Positions 1 to 11,262 of a stretch of 64,000 nt of DNA are shown here, one piece after another. The first letter of the stretch is position 1, and each line of letters starts with the position of its first letter. This stretch comes from Asterella californica (lineage: Eukaryota > Streptophyta > Marchantiopsida > Marchantiales > Aytoniaceae). The notes under the pieces were generated by a model. That model ran no database searches and was not told the origin of the DNA. It saw nothing but the letters and a program-made list of their open reading frames with translations. The stretch lies in NCBI GenBank assembly GCA_036924285.1, contig JAYKYS010000001.1:9015501-9079500 (forward strand), read 5' to 3'. Both the position numbers and the translations under genes were made by a program.

Positions 1-192
1 AAGAGGGAGGCACAGAGTTGTCCGAATACCATCATGGCACACAATGTAGAGAAAATGGGGTCGAGTTATAACTGAACTTGAGTATCCATTGGATGAAGAT
101 CCAGTGCACCAGAGTCATATGTGTGTGTGTGACAAACTGATTTACAGCAAGATAACACACATCAAACTCAGACGGATGGTGAAACATTTTAA

Positions 193-531
193 TATCTTTT
201 CGAAAGACATGTATCAGCAACCGGACCCCTTCGTACAAGACATCCAAGGTCCAAGCAAAGCCAGCGAAGGTGTTCTATCTGCAAGGCACTTGGACACAAC
301 ATACGCACTTGTCCACAACGTGCAATAGTGAGAGGGTTTGATACTACATAGACAGATACTCATCATCTTGTGCTAGAGGTTGTACAAGCAGAAGAGACAA
401 TGAGCACTACTGTTTTCCAACAAGACTCGGATGGTCATCACGTTGTCATTGGAAGTGATGAGGACGAGCACGATGTATCAGTGTATAAAATCAAGGAATA
501 TGAATTCGAAGATCACTTTAGTGTATTCTGA
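193..531 (+). pseudogene. CCHC zinc-knuckle tail of a probable Mutator-like transposase, broken
   Basis: One frame is open from 193 and contains a clean zinc knuckle, CSICKALGHNIRTC (C-x2-C-x4-H-x4-C), preceded by basic residues. A TAG interrupts it at 349-351. The same frame then continues through an acidic stretch (GSDEDEHD) to a TGA at 529-531. A zinc knuckle of the GHN.RTC type after a basic linker is common at the C-terminus of MuDR/Mutator-like plant transposases, which is the basis of the call. The catalytic part is not visible upstream, where this frame has several stops and the window begins. A retroviral-type Gag knuckle is less likely because GHNxRTC is the transposase form. Confidence 0.4.
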
Positions 532-1486
532 AGTATGTGTCTGAAAAGTTTAATTTCCTTGTGCTTACGATAAGAGGGTCATATTTGTTTCGCTGTGCTA
601 CATTTTCTTTCACCAAATTATTTATCTATGTGCTTAGTGTTTATAACTATAGTGCTTTGCAAATACATACGTCACATAGTAGGTGTACACTGGCCGTAAC
701 ACCTAGGGGTTGCATAGTAGTAAATATGTGATAAGTTATAACTATGTGTGGTGAGTCTTCTAAATAAGTCCCAAGGCTAGACCATACTCTAAGTTAGTGA
801 CAGATAACTAGGAGTAGTCACAGTTAGAGTTGGAAGTATTTGAAGACATAATATTGAAATATTCTGAATGTGAGAATCACTATTTTGTTTGGTTATGCAT
901 AAGATGACAAGGGGGTGAATAATACACTCTTGTCTTATGCGTGACTGATTTTTATTGATTGTAGAGACTTAAGGTCAAACAATCAAGAGGGTTGTTGACT
1001 TTTTTTGCTCAATTATGTGTTAGTACTTTGTCTTATAAGGAGCAATCAAAGATTCTCTTTAAAGATTCCTTTCTACTTCTAGAAGGATTCAAATTATTAG
1101 AGTAGAGTCAAAAGTAGAGACATCTACCCTTGACTTAGGACTTTTATCTTTGACTTGGTCTCCATAAACTGCAGTAAATCATATTTACAAGTAATTACAA
1201 GCATTGACAGTAGTTGTCAATGTTGAGGAGAGTTTGGAACTTCCGCTGCAACAAGTGCAGCTGGAGGGGTTCAACTCCCCTCGGAAGTACATGATCATTT
1301 AGTCATGTGTTTTAATTTTTTTTTCCAATTTGACTATCGTTGTTCGCTACTGTTGGCATTTGTTGTGAACGCTTCTGATCGTCTGCATTTGTTGTGAAGA
1401 CTTCTGATCGTCTTCTGATGTGCAAGCTTCTGATCTACCTGCCAGTACCATCCATTGGAACATGCGGATAGAGTTCGGTTTTGGAA
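532..1486. other. No gene seen; AT-rich spacer
   Basis: Only short chance reading frames occur here. An inverted motif lies near 890-935, where ggttatgcataagatgacaa faces cttgtcttatgcgtgac. I see nothing else to assign. Confidence 0.5.
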
Positions 1487-1820
1487 ACAGGTTTCCAAAA
1501 CCTGTAAACTTGAAACTTCAACAGGTTTCCAAAACCTGTACCTATAACAGGTTTTAAAAACCTGTTTAGAAAACAGGTTTTAGACGAGCCAGAGGAAGAA
1601 AATGACCAGAGACAAAGTAATATTTTGAAAAATCATCGATCTGTCAAAACTATAATAAAAAATATATGCCTGTCAAAAATATATGCCTGCCAAAACAATA
1701 TATATGCCTGCCAAAACCTGTAAACTTGAACAGGTTTCCAAAACCTGTACCGGAAACAGGTTTTAGAAACCTGTAAACTTCAACAGGTTTCCAAAACCTG
1801 TTCGTAAACAGATTTTAGAC
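1487..1820. repeat. Array of CAGGTTT/AAACCTG palindromes, duplicated block
   Basis: Short palindromes such as ACAGGTTTCCAAAACCTGT recur in two blocks (about 1,487-1,580 and 1,710-1,815). They are joined by a 20-40 bp linker that also recurs, with GACG(A/G)GCCAGAGGAAGAAAA after each block. The second block repeats the first with substitutions, so the whole stretch is a diverged direct duplication of a palindrome cluster. It lies about 300 bp downstream of the end of the zinc-finger relic's neighbourhood and carries no reading frame. Confidence 0.75.
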
Positions 1821-2141
1821 GGGCCAGAGGAAGAAAAGGACCAAAGACAAAGTAATATTTTGAAAAATCATCGATCGGTCAAAAATCAAGCAATATTTTG
1901 ACTTCTTTCAAATAGAGAAGAAAAAATTTTATTCACATAATAACACAATATTCTTAGAAAAAATATATCCATCTTGAAATATAATGCTTTTAGGCTTTAT
2001 TGTTTCAGCCATTTTCAAGAGAAAAATCATCAATCTGTAGAAACCTGAAAATGCAAAATAGACGATCATTAGCCAATGACAATAATCAAAGCTTTTGCTT
2101 TACAACAATAAGAATGATAAAAAAGATAGATCACTTACTAA

Positions 2142-4583
2142 TCACTGCTCGCTTTGTTCACCAAGTAGACCTCGAAGCTCAGTCTTCCACTGGATGTGCG
2201 CTGCGGCAAGTAATGCCATCGATGATCTGTTTCGCACATTAGTATTTTGTGATCGTCGTTCTCTTGACATGCGTGGTTCACGCAAAATATTCTCGTTCCA
2301 GTCCATAGCACAAGCCGCAAGACGTGCCTCATGGGACTTGTCATAGTGGATCCGTTCTGATGCGAACTTGTTTATGACTGAGTTGAACGTCTCCAAAAGA
2401 TAATTCTCTCTCGCACGAGTATAAAAATGCATCTTTGTAGGCGTAATATGCTTGTCAAGAAATGCGACCATAGCACGATGCATTGGAGAATCTACACATG
2501 AAGTGATCATTGAGCTCAGATGCAAAACATCACAGAAAACATACACTAATTGAAATTAGAGTTGAAGTTCGACTTACCTTCGTCATAATACTTGTCGGCT
2601 TGTTGCAAGCCCGAGTCCTCTCGTGCACAACAAGGTCTATTTGTGCCAGTTTCAACTCTAAAGAATCTGCAAACTAGATGTTGACCAGTACAGTGATCAA
2701 CCGCATTCTTGATATCTCTACCAGCAAAACAACATCGTCGTCCTCTTGTGGATATCTCTCATCAACCAACTTTGTCCTCTTTGCATTCAGTTGACAACAA
2801 GTGTATATCCATCTTTTCAACTTGTCAACTAGATCGTACGTGCTGACCTCCGGGAACATGTAACGTCGAGATCCGATAGAGGTACTCGAGATCATCTCGT
2901 GCATCACTGCCACTCGCTGAACTAGTGTTGGCTTGTTCCCTGTAACTAATGCACCTTGAGCTCGAAGCCATCCCACCAACTGGATCTTTGTAAGAAGCTC
3001 CAAGTCCGCTGGAACTTCACAATCTTCTACACCACCCGGTGCTCGTTTCTTCTTCACCACGTCTACCAAAAACTTCTTGATGATATTCTTGCACTTGTGC
3101 CATAAGTCCTTTTGAGATACAATCCCGTATCTCAGCAAGATAGCATCTACTGAAGCCTTGTCATCATGAATGACTTCGTCAGGAGTGATCCCTCGTGCAA
3201 TCAACCATTGAATCCTCGTCTCGAATGCTTTGTCCTCGATCAGCCAAGCATTGTTATCTGTCTCCACTCGCGTCATGTTGACCAACTCGATACAACGTCC
3301 ATCGTGCTTGTCAATGAAGGGGCATGTTTCATTGTATCCATTACGGACGAGTCGTATCATAAATCAACCATTATCACAAAATTTCCTACAACAAATACGG
3401 ACATGTAAGTGTTCACATACACATCACATCACGAAGACAATGAAACTCACAAGCACTCACTTTGTATCGATGCCTCATCGGCATTGGGAAAGTGCTTGGA
3501 CATCACTTGGGACTGAACCACTTCTTTCTCAACCGCCCACCTCTCCAATGCTGCTTGGATCCACCCAACTCGTCTACCGGTGCCGGATTGAAATTTGGAA
3601 AAATGACTCTCCGAGACCGGGGCTAAACCCACCTCTCTATATACACTGTCCAATTGTATGTATCCTAATCCAACTGACAACCAAGCATGATAACTACGAT
3701 GTACTACATCTGGGACGCCGTAAAAAGTCTTCATTTCTGTCGATCTCCATCCATAAGTGTGTTGCGCAGGACATCTGAACTTGACCGATCAAGTTTGATG
3801 GATAGGCTTGATAGTCGGAGAGAAAAAATACTCCGCACATCCAAAATGAGGGCAATTCATCTTATAGTCCTAAAACAATTCTCTAAGTCTACCCAAGCCT
3901 ACAAACTCATATGTTGGCAAAGCATCTACCCACAATGATTTCACTATCTCATCAACCTCTACAGCCGTAGACCTTTGAGAATCACCCACACTGTCTACTG
4001 GAGCTTGGGAGTCACATATAACCGTACGTATGTTTGAGTGTGGTGTAGAACCTAAGTAGAAAAAACAAACTGTGTTTGTTTTTTCTACTTAGGTTTCTAC
4101 ACCACAATGTTATGCAAAATACATACATTCAACATCATATACACATAATTTGATACTTGAAAAACTAAAACAAACAAACTAAACATGATCGAGCCTCTTA
4201 TCGGTAGTGTTGTGTTTTGAATACCAAATGCATGAAGTATCTCTAGAGGAGCATCGAAATCAACCTCTCCTAGTGTTACGTCAACCCTCATCAGATCACC
4301 CTCCTCTGGCATTACATCTGGTACCGCCTCCCTGTCAATGACGACTTGTGCTCTTGCACTCGCCTCTCACCTCTCTCGTCAAATGATATATGCGAGGACG
4401 AGCAACCTCAAAAAGAAACTGGAAAACAGCAGTGTGACTTGCACCTGGACCTAAAAAGTGCTTCAACTGCACATAAAGCGTCATCAACGACTCTAGCACT
4501 CTCACCTTCTCTCTTGGTACCTCGGGACATCCTCTAGACAAATGACAGTCCCCAGGACATCTAGGCCACACTCTCGGAGGCAT
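2142..4583 (-). pseudogene. DDE transposase-like gene, multi-exon, decayed
   Basis: Read on the minus strand from an ATG at 4583, the parts line up like a zinc-binding DNA-transposon protein. A first part (4,583-about 4,350) is followed by an acidic part (to 4,097). Next comes a zinc-binding segment, CPHFGC...FRCPAQHTYGW (about 3,855-3,750), then FYGVPDVVHRSYHAWLSVGL (3,731-3,670). After that is a 228-residue block (3,360-2,674) with a KDLWHKCKNIIKKF helix and a SAP-like motif (LLTKIQLVGWLRAQGAL). The end part (2,546-2,142) contains ETFNSVINKFASERIHY and DWNEN. The order (zinc domain, DDE-like core, C-terminal LETFNS...DWNEN) fits an uncharacterised eukaryotic transposase family. A clear GT-AG intron joins the parts at about 3,373-3,445. 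In-frame stops at 3,870-3,872 (TAG) and 3,789-3,791 (TGA), plus a frame change near 4,350, show that it is dead. The superfamily name is left open. Confidence 0.5.
4041..4104. repeat. Near-perfect 30-bp inverted repeat (hairpin)
   Basis: Two arms, 4,041-4,070 and 4,074-4,104, are complementary apart from one extra base and are separated only by TGT. The arms begin TGGTGTAGAACCTAAGTAGA. The hairpin lies in a gap between coding parts of the decayed transposase gene on the minus strand. Confidence 0.85.
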
Positions 4584-5724
4584 CTTGCCTCTCAAATTCC
4601 TCAAGAACCTCACTATAAATATAAGATCTCTACAACTAGAGATATAACAAAAGAAATATAAAAAAACAATGACAACTGTAAAAATAACAAAAACTAATGT
4701 GTGCAAAATCTGCACACAACCCAAGCGGGGTGTGTGCAAGAGTTTACAGCAGATATAAAATAACTAGTGTAGACCAACAGAAAATATAAAAAATATAAGA
4801 AGAAAAAAAGAATCAACAACCAAAAAACACACAGTAAATTTCAAACTAGACCATAACTAAGATGTAAGAAAACTAAAAATAATTGAAATGGAAAACAAAC
4901 TAAGGAAAAAGAAGACTAATGGAAAAAATCTAGAAGAAGAGAAGAGGAGAGGAGAGGAGAAGAAGAAGAAAAAGAAAGATAGAAGGAAAATGAGGAAGAG
5001 GGGGTAGTATACCTCTTTCCATGGAGAGGAAAAAGAGAAAGGAGAGAGTCCTTCTTCCTCACACTCGCGAATTGAGGAGGAAGGACTTCCTCCTCTGAAA
5101 AATTCAAATTTTACAGGGTGCCTGAAAATTTTTTCCGGCGGATGACAAAATTTTGGCAGGTGAGAAATATCTCTAGTTGAGAAGTCTCCATACTTCAGGT
5201 GTTTGTTTCAGGCAAGACTTTTCAGACAATGTTTTTCTATCTAGCTATCTGATCGCTGTAAGAAAATATGCTCAATAGGGTCACCTCTAAGATTCAAAAT
5301 TTGAAATGATTGGTTCAGATTGCAGCAAAGGTCTTTTGACTTTTTCTCAGCCGTCAGATGTGCAAATTGGCTCATCAATGGCTCTAAATGGAGATCTCCA
5401 GAAGATGCTCATTTTGAACACTAGATGAAGATCAGGCGACAACGAATGAAAACGTGCCAACAATGTGCATTTTGCTGCGGGGCCCCTCTTTTCTTAACCT
5501 TGAATAGTCATAACTAAGAATGTTTAGAGGTGAGGGCCCTCACCTCTAAAGTAGCGGGAGGGGTGGTTTAAGGGTAAGGTAAAGTAAATCTTTATGTTCA
5601 AGCACACCAAACGTACATGGGGTGAACAAGCAAATTCTTGAACTCATAGATATACTTCGAAATACAATACCGAGAGACTATTGTAGATGTCTCCAAGCTT
5701 ACAGTATGACTCAGTTTGCACTGG
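4584..5724. other. No gene seen; purine-rich and AT-rich spacer
   Basis: A strongly purine-rich stretch (about 4,895-5,050, repeated gaagagaagaggagaggag type) is followed by unremarkable AT-rich sequence. Reading frames here are low-complexity and I reject them as genes. Confidence 0.5.
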
Positions 5725-6082
5725 TAGATATTTCTTTTATCATATATCCAATAGGTTTGTAGTGCTTGATTATATCTCTCTAAACGATATATTGTTTGAT
5801 CACATCCTTGACTAACTATTGATTATAAAACTAGTCACTCTGTCTAAAGTGTCCCATGTTCGACTGCACACATTAGCTTATCAAGCATGTATGGTTTGAG
5901 ACGAATTTGTTGATGAAATAGGTATTCAATTACGAAAGAAAGTAATAAAATGACAAACTATGTGAAAAAATAACTAGTTTACTTTGGAATAGATTATAAA
6001 GGGTGTGATCAAGCGATATATCTCTAAGAGGGGTATGATCAAGCACCACCACCTACAGGAGGTGTGATAAAGCAAATTTCTA
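5725..6082. mobile_element. MITE, family M (Mutator-like), diverged copy
   Basis: The ends are about 110-bp inverted repeats. The right end carries GGGTGTGATCAAGC, GGGGTATGATCAAGCA and GGTGTGATAAAGCAAATTTC in series. The left end shows the complement of the same series with more substitutions. It is the same family as the copies at 7,276 and 13,929. No clear target duplication is left. There is no coding capacity. Confidence 0.65.
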
Positions 6083-7266
6083 TGACACAAATGCAGATGA
6101 AGTTACGTAGCAATCACGTGGAACAAGTTACAAGAGAGCTGTGCAATTGATGATAAGGACCACCGGCGGTGCGCCGACATCCGGTACCTGTACTGCCGGC
6201 GGCAGACGTCTGTGAACAGCTCTATATGTCGTCAACTCCATTTTGGCGCTGCCTTTGACTGATTACTCCAAGTGCATAAGATCCGCGTACTGTACAGGCG
6301 TCGTCAATTTCATACCAGTTTTAGGATTTAGACGCCTCTCGATTGATTGGCTCCACGTGTCTTCCGCTTGCCAGACACGTTGTACCGTACAGCTATTCAA
6401 TTTTCGCTTCACTCCGGTACAGAGCAATACTGTGCTAAATATATACATGAACCTTAACATTATACATGTTCTTCCTCCCTTCGGGACGTTGGTTGCTTGG
6501 CGCTTCGGGTGTTCGGCTTGATGGGGTCTTTCCATCAGTTGGTTATTCATTACATCGCGTGTTTATACATCTAGAAGATTTCCATTCTCGCGCACAAATC
6601 TCTGATGAACCTGCCGTAGCTATGCCACTACAGTTTCTCAGACTGAGAAACTGAACACGACGCGAAGTTGCATGGTGTTCTTCCATTGCGAAGTTAGAGT
6701 ACGTAAAAGTAATGTGGAGTCTATCAGATGACTTTCCGGAATGCGGTAACGGAAGAGATTCGGTTGAGATATAAAATCCAAAACTGATTCAGATTTCAAT
6801 AATGTGCTCTCCAACTTGAAACTGAAACGAAACTTCCGACTTAGAATCACTGGCATTAATAAAATCTATAAATACAGAGATGAGTTATTAATATGGTTTT
6901 CTAGTCCAATTTATAAAAGTGAGTGATAGGTGACTGGAAAATTTCACAAAATGCAGTTAGAACGAATTTGCCAGTTGCGCAACGTGGAATTATAGGAAGT
7001 GCATTTGGCGGCCGCCAAATACATAAGATTCCACTCTGAAACTCCTAAACGGGGCATTCTGTGGAATTTTGAAGGTGATGTGAGTGACTCCGCACATGAC
7101 CTCCTCCACTCTGCATAATGCACTTTATAAGAATTTTTCAGATTCGTTTCGCCTGCATTTCGCGAAATTTGCCCGTCATCTATCACTTCTTGTTCCTTAT
7201 ATTGTACTAGACGACTATTTTCATAACCCGTTTCTCTATATACTTCCTACTAATGAGTAGTGTAGA
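6083..7266. other. Spacer with one family-R repeat; no gene recognised
   Basis: Apart from a repeat copy at 6,470-6,575, only short frames without recognisable content occur. A frame on each strand near 6,243-6,550 covers the same bases, so at most one could be real. Neither resembles a known family. Confidence 0.4.
6470..6575 (+). repeat. Family-R interspersed repeat fragment
   Basis: It shares with copies at 8,735, 12,195, 13,420 and 30,063 the order CCTTCGGG, then GCTTGATGGGGTCTTTCCATC at 6,516, then a TTATTCATTACATCGCG-type tail. It is a fragment of a longer repeat seen best at 8,735 and 30,063. Confidence 0.7.
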
Positions 7267-7275
7267 TCGAAACTT

Positions 7276-7659
7276 CAGAAATTTGCTTGATCATACCCCC
7301 AGTACGTTCTGTGAGCTTGATCATACCCCTCTTAACGTTTGGTTGCTTGATCATACCCCTGATGGATTATTGACAGTCGAACATCTTATGGGTCGACATC
7401 TTATCTTTTGGTTCATCATTTTAGTACTTTCAACCTCGACTGAATATCACTGTAATTCAAAATATTTGACATTAAGGACGCGTTAGACTATCTATATTCT
7501 CATTCCTCTAATATGTGCAGTCTCACATCTGAATAACATCACAAAGTGACCGGTTTGAAAGGCAATAGCCAGTCAGGGGTGTGATCAAGCCAGAAAACGT
7601 TAAGAAGGGTATGATCAAACTCACGAAACCTATTGGGGGTGTGATGAAGCAAATTTCTG
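7276..7659. mobile_element. MITE, family M, with perfect 9-bp target duplication
   Basis: A 384-bp element begins CAGAAATTTGCTTGATCATA and ends with the inverted form GCAAATTTCTG. It is flanked on both sides by the identical 9-mer TCGAAACTT (7,267-7,275 and 7,660-7,668). A 9-bp duplication is the hallmark of Mutator-superfamily insertion. Each end has three spaced copies of CTTGATCATACCCC or its complement, about 30 bp apart. It has no reading frame of its own and so would depend on a transposase elsewhere. Confidence 0.85.
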
Positions 7660-7668
7660 TCGAAACTT

Positions 7669-8640
7669 AGAGTTTCACATTCTGTTGAAGTTACGTAGCA
7701 CATACCTAAACTTTGTTGTTTCTCAACGGAATCTCTTCCGCTTCCGTATTCCGAAAAGTCATTCCAGTGATTGTACAATGGAACTTGGATAAATATTTTC
7801 GCTCTACAGTAACGAAATCCTAACATTTACAAAAAAATAACATTGTAAATGTAATAACGGATCATAACCATCTAAATGTAATAAGGACAATTAATATTAA
7901 ATTCATATGTTATAACACATAAACAAGAAAATTTAATAAAATAACAACACACAAGGACATAAAAACTTACTTTACATTATAGTATACTATAAGCATATAT
8001 ATGAATGAAAAGTCGTTGTTAAAAGGATATTCTAAACTGAATACTCAGTTCTACATGCTACAATATCAAGGTTTTGAATGAAAGATGTTATGAATACATA
8101 TCACTTTCAACAAGAGACAAGGGAAATAATATTAGATTTCTTTTTCATAAGTATGATTTTGTTATCAGATCTTTTGTATCCTCAGTGCTCACCAGAAAAT
8201 CAATTAATTCATCCATATACATCTGCCACTCCAGAATCCAAGCTCAATTCTTCCAAATGCTGAAGTACTTGATTTGACTCTCGTCTTCCAAAGTTAGATA
8301 TTTAAGTGAAGGATACTTAATTAATTGTAAAGGTTAATTTGATACGCTGGGACCAATTACTGTATTTCTAATATTTACAAATAATTATTGTAGATTCATG
8401 ATCGGTAGTTATTTTCCAATTATACATCCATCCCCTAAAATAACACATATCTAGATTTATTAACAAAAGAAGAGAATACCTAAACTATAACAGTTAACAA
8501 AATATAGCAGTTAACAAAATAACAGGTTTGCGAGTATCTTCTGTACAGAGTAGTCAAATTATAGTAACTATAAAATTATAACACTTAACCAGGTAACGTT
8601 TATCCAGGGCAAGACTGTATGCGTACTGTACATATTTATT
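7669..8640. other. AT-rich spacer, no gene seen
   Basis: The sequence is very AT-rich with short overlapping frames only. I see no RNA gene, no domain and no clear repeat. Confidence 0.5.
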
Positions 8641-8734
8641 GTCGGGCCGGAGAATTCATGACGGACTAATTAGTTGGGACGCCGAATCCGGTTCATACCT
8701 TCATAACTTGAAGGAAGGTCGTACACCTTACTGA

Positions 8735-8905
8735 CGTTCAGGTGTCCAACATTATAGTTGCGAGAGGCGATTTTAGAGCTACAGATTGCGGTGCTTAGCC
8801 CCGTGTTATCCCCTTCGGAGTGGTAGATACTTGGCCTTTCGGGTCCTTCTTTCCTTTGCAATGCTTGATGGGGTCTTTCCATCCGTGTGCTATCCAGGAA
8901 GGTGG
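8735..8905 (+). repeat. Family-R interspersed repeat, long copy
   Basis: About 170 bp matches the copy at 30,063-30,240 over its length. Shared blocks are GTGTCCAACATTATAG, TTAGAGCTAC, GCTTAGCCCCG, CTTCGGAGTGGTAG and GCTTGATGGGGTCTTTCC. No long reading frame or terminal inverted repeat is shared, so a short non-coding retroelement (SINE-like) or a fragment of a longer element are both possible. Confidence 0.75.
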
Positions 8906-9982
8906 AATGGGTTTCGTCGCGGACGGGCGAAGGGGAGGATGCTCGGGATGGTTGCGGGTGTTCGAACTTGAGACTGTGGACTTATCGCTTGTCGATAATG
9001 TTTTCATGTCCATGCAAACACACTGAGAGTTCAGACACATGAGACGCAGCTATTTCCCTCCTTTCTTTCGTCTCACAGCGCTCCAACGTACGCTTTTACT
9101 ATCTGCAGACAGGTTTGTTCCTTCTCGACAGATTTGTTCCATCTCTACTGGTTAGCTTCGCAGAGCGGCCCTCAGTGTTGTGCTCAGGACGGTGCTTCCA
9201 GCTCGAACGTAACGTAAGTACCGACCTCGCTATGCTGGAATAGCCTGTTTGCAAACTCGTGATTGTCGAGGATGAACATGGTACAGGAACTGACATTGAT
9301 AGTTTACAATGATATTGGGCAGACGCTGGAAACAGTCGTTTTCCTGCTGGGATTGTCTTGCAGCTGCAGGTGTTGGAGTTGTAATAATACTAGCAGTTTT
9401 GTGTACTGCAGATTACTTTCGTTCCTGTACGCAGAAATCTTCAGCGCGAGTTCGTGATGGTCATCAAGCTGTCAGAATCCCGAGTTCCTCTCCATACGGC
9501 GTGACTCTACTATAGTTACGGTTACTTTTTAAGTTTTGGATCTGGAACTGTTCCTAGAGATTGTTTACTAGTGCAGGGAGTAACAGTCAACTATGAGACC
9601 TCTTTTCCTCGCGCTTTCATGTTTCACTTATTCCATCCTTGTCACTCGACACGTTCCGTTTCTCCCTTCGTGCTTTATGCACTCGTGCCTTCCGTGTGCG
9701 ATGTACATACCCTCCAATAGTGGTGATTGTTCTCGGGTAGACTCCCCCTTTGGACTTCACTGGAGACTGATCCAGTCATAACATATCCCATTCTCGTATA
9801 TCTGAATTCTGATCAATAACCGTCGCATTGTTGGTGAGTCCTGCAGTCACAAGATAGCGCGAAAGCGACGTATGCAGCAGTAAATGCATGGTGTCTACTT
9901 TTGTGTAAAGCAGTTCTCGATTGGATGGAAAAGTAATTAGCTCACAGTCATAAATAAAGGTTGGCTCGAGTGACAACCGACC
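8906..9982. other. No gene recognised between the repeat and the first tRNA
   Basis: Several frames of 60-80 codons overlap on both strands with no recognisable domain. The composition is closer to balanced than in the AT-rich flanks, but I cannot assign a product. Confidence 0.35.
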
Positions 9983-10056
9983 GGCCTATTAGCTCAGTTG
10001 GTTAGAGCGTCGTGCTAATAACGCGAAGGTCGCAGGTTCGAGACCTGCATGGGCCA
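9983..10056 (+). tRNA. tRNA-Ile(AAT)
   Basis: A 74-nt cloverleaf with acceptor arms GGCCTAT/ATGGGCC and discriminator A. Box A is TAGCTCAGTTGG and box B is GGTTCGAGACC. The anticodon loop CTAATAA gives AAT. No intron and no encoded CCA, as expected of a nuclear gene. First of a local family of tRNA-Ile copies. Confidence 0.95.
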
Positions 10057-10533
10057 ATTAAATTGGAAATTTTACCGTTGCTAAGATATGCCTCTTTGTT
10101 TGCAGACTTTTTTTTTTAACATTTTTCTGCTCTGTTCGGCCCATCTTCCTGTCGCCCTCTGTAGACTGAATGCGCGGTATGTTCACCTTTCCGGAATTTC
10201 CACTCCGGTTTATTATGTATTCGAGGATGCTAGTGAGTTGTGAGGACACTGATGTGCTAGCGGTTTCTTAGTTCTGCACTAAAAGTGAAAAGGGGACGTT
10301 GTCACGCGAATCTGGTGTCCTGCGATCCAGTGTTAATTCGTCTCAGCGCCTCGGTGTTCCGAAAATGTTATATCTCGTTGTGTATTATGTGCCCATGCGA
10401 GCGGTCCGATGGTGGAAAACACTGCCGGTAAGTCTGCAACCTTCTTAGATCGAGCAGACAGCTAGTGAACTAGTGCAAACAACCAATTTATTGTCTTATG
10501 GATCGAATTTTTGAACGTTTGTCGGATCTGTGT

Positions 10534-10625
10534 GGCTCATTAGCTCAATTGGGTAGAGCGTCGTGCTAATAACGCGAAGGTCGCAGGTCCGAGACCAGGA
10601 GAGGCCCGGAGGACGGAACGGGCCA
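10534..10625 (+). pseudogene. Broken tRNA-Ile copy
   Basis: It keeps the D-arm, anticodon arm (AAT) and part of the T-arm of the neighbouring tRNA-Ile genes. Box B is changed (GGTCCGAGACC) and the 3' part has gained about 18 extra bases before a GGGCCA end. The acceptor cannot pair normally. It is a decayed member of the tandem family. Confidence 0.85.
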
Positions 10626-10731
10626 ATCGTTTTCAATTTTTGCCGTGCCTCTGCAGGACGAAATCATGTCAGACCTGTAGTCTGACATGCTGCCAGGAGT
10701 CGATATGTTGCGCATTTTACCTCGCATATAT

Positions 10732-10805
10732 GGCCTATTAGCTCAGTTGGTTAGAGCGTCGTGCTAATAACGCGAAGGTCGCAGGTTCGAGACCTGCATG
10801 GGCCA
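10732..10805 (+). tRNA. tRNA-Ile(AAT)
   Basis: Identical in sequence to the gene at 9,983, including box A, box B and the AAT anticodon. It sits in a tandem unit: the 106 bp before the next copy closely match the 106 bp before this one. Confidence 0.95.
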
Positions 10806-10911
10806 ATGCTTTTTTAATTTTTGCCGTGCCTCTGCAGGACGAAATCATGTAGACCTGTAGTCTGACATGTTGCCAGCAGTCCATATGTTGCGCGTTCAAC
10901 CTCGCATATGT

Positions 10912-10985
10912 GGCCTATTAGCTCAGTTGGTTAGAGCGTCGTGCTAATAACGCGAAGGTCGCAGGTTCGAAACCTGCATGGGCCA
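10912..10985 (+). tRNA. tRNA-Ile(AAT)
   Basis: It differs from its two intact sisters by one base in the T-arm (GGTTCGAAACC), which leaves box B canonical. It starts exactly 180 bp after the previous gene, so it is the product of tandem duplication. Confidence 0.95.
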
Positions 10986-11168
10986 ATCGTTTTGGGATTT
11001 TGCCATGACTCTGCAAGACGAGTCATGTACACCTATGATGCGCAACGCACTGGCACCTCACTGGGCACTTGTAGTCCGACATTACGGTCTCTTCTATCTT
11101 CTATCCATGAATAGCCTCGTCCCCCTGTTGAAGACTTCCTCAAACTCGCAGCTGAGCAAATTGTCTTC

Positions 11169-11262
11169 CAGCAGTTTGCTTGACCGCACCCCTGGGACGT
11201 TCATTGGACTTGATCGCAACCCGTTAGTTTGCTTCACCTTGACCGCACCCCTGACAGTCTCT
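11169..11262 (+). repeat. Isolated end of a family-M MITE
   Basis: The serial motif of family M is seen once without a partner end: CAGTTTGCTTGACCGCACCC, then CTTGATCGCAACCC, then CTTGACCGCACCCC at about 30-bp steps. CpG-type changes suggest age. I found no inverted partner within 1 kb. Confidence 0.55.

Larger units (their letters stand above)
10626..10985 (+). repeat. Tandem 180-bp units, each carrying a tRNA-Ile
   Basis: Two units, 10,626-10,805 and 10,806-10,985. The spacer of each carries TTTTTGCCGTGCCTCTGCAG or a close variant, GACGAAATCATGT, a GACCTGTAGTCTGACATG segment and CCTCGCATAT just before the tRNA. Divergence is a few per cent. The broken copy at 10,534 looks like an older unit. 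Confidence 0.85.

Noticed and set aside
1487..1820. Possible CRISPR-like array
   Set aside because: Units are palindromes of uneven spacing with shared linkers, not identical repeats with unique spacers, in eukaryotic DNA.
4916..5107. Ser/Leu-rich minus-strand frame
   Set aside because: Product of a purine-rich simple-sequence tract.
10534..10625. Fourth functional tRNA-Ile
   Set aside because: About 18 extra bases in the 3' part break the acceptor stem, and box B is altered.
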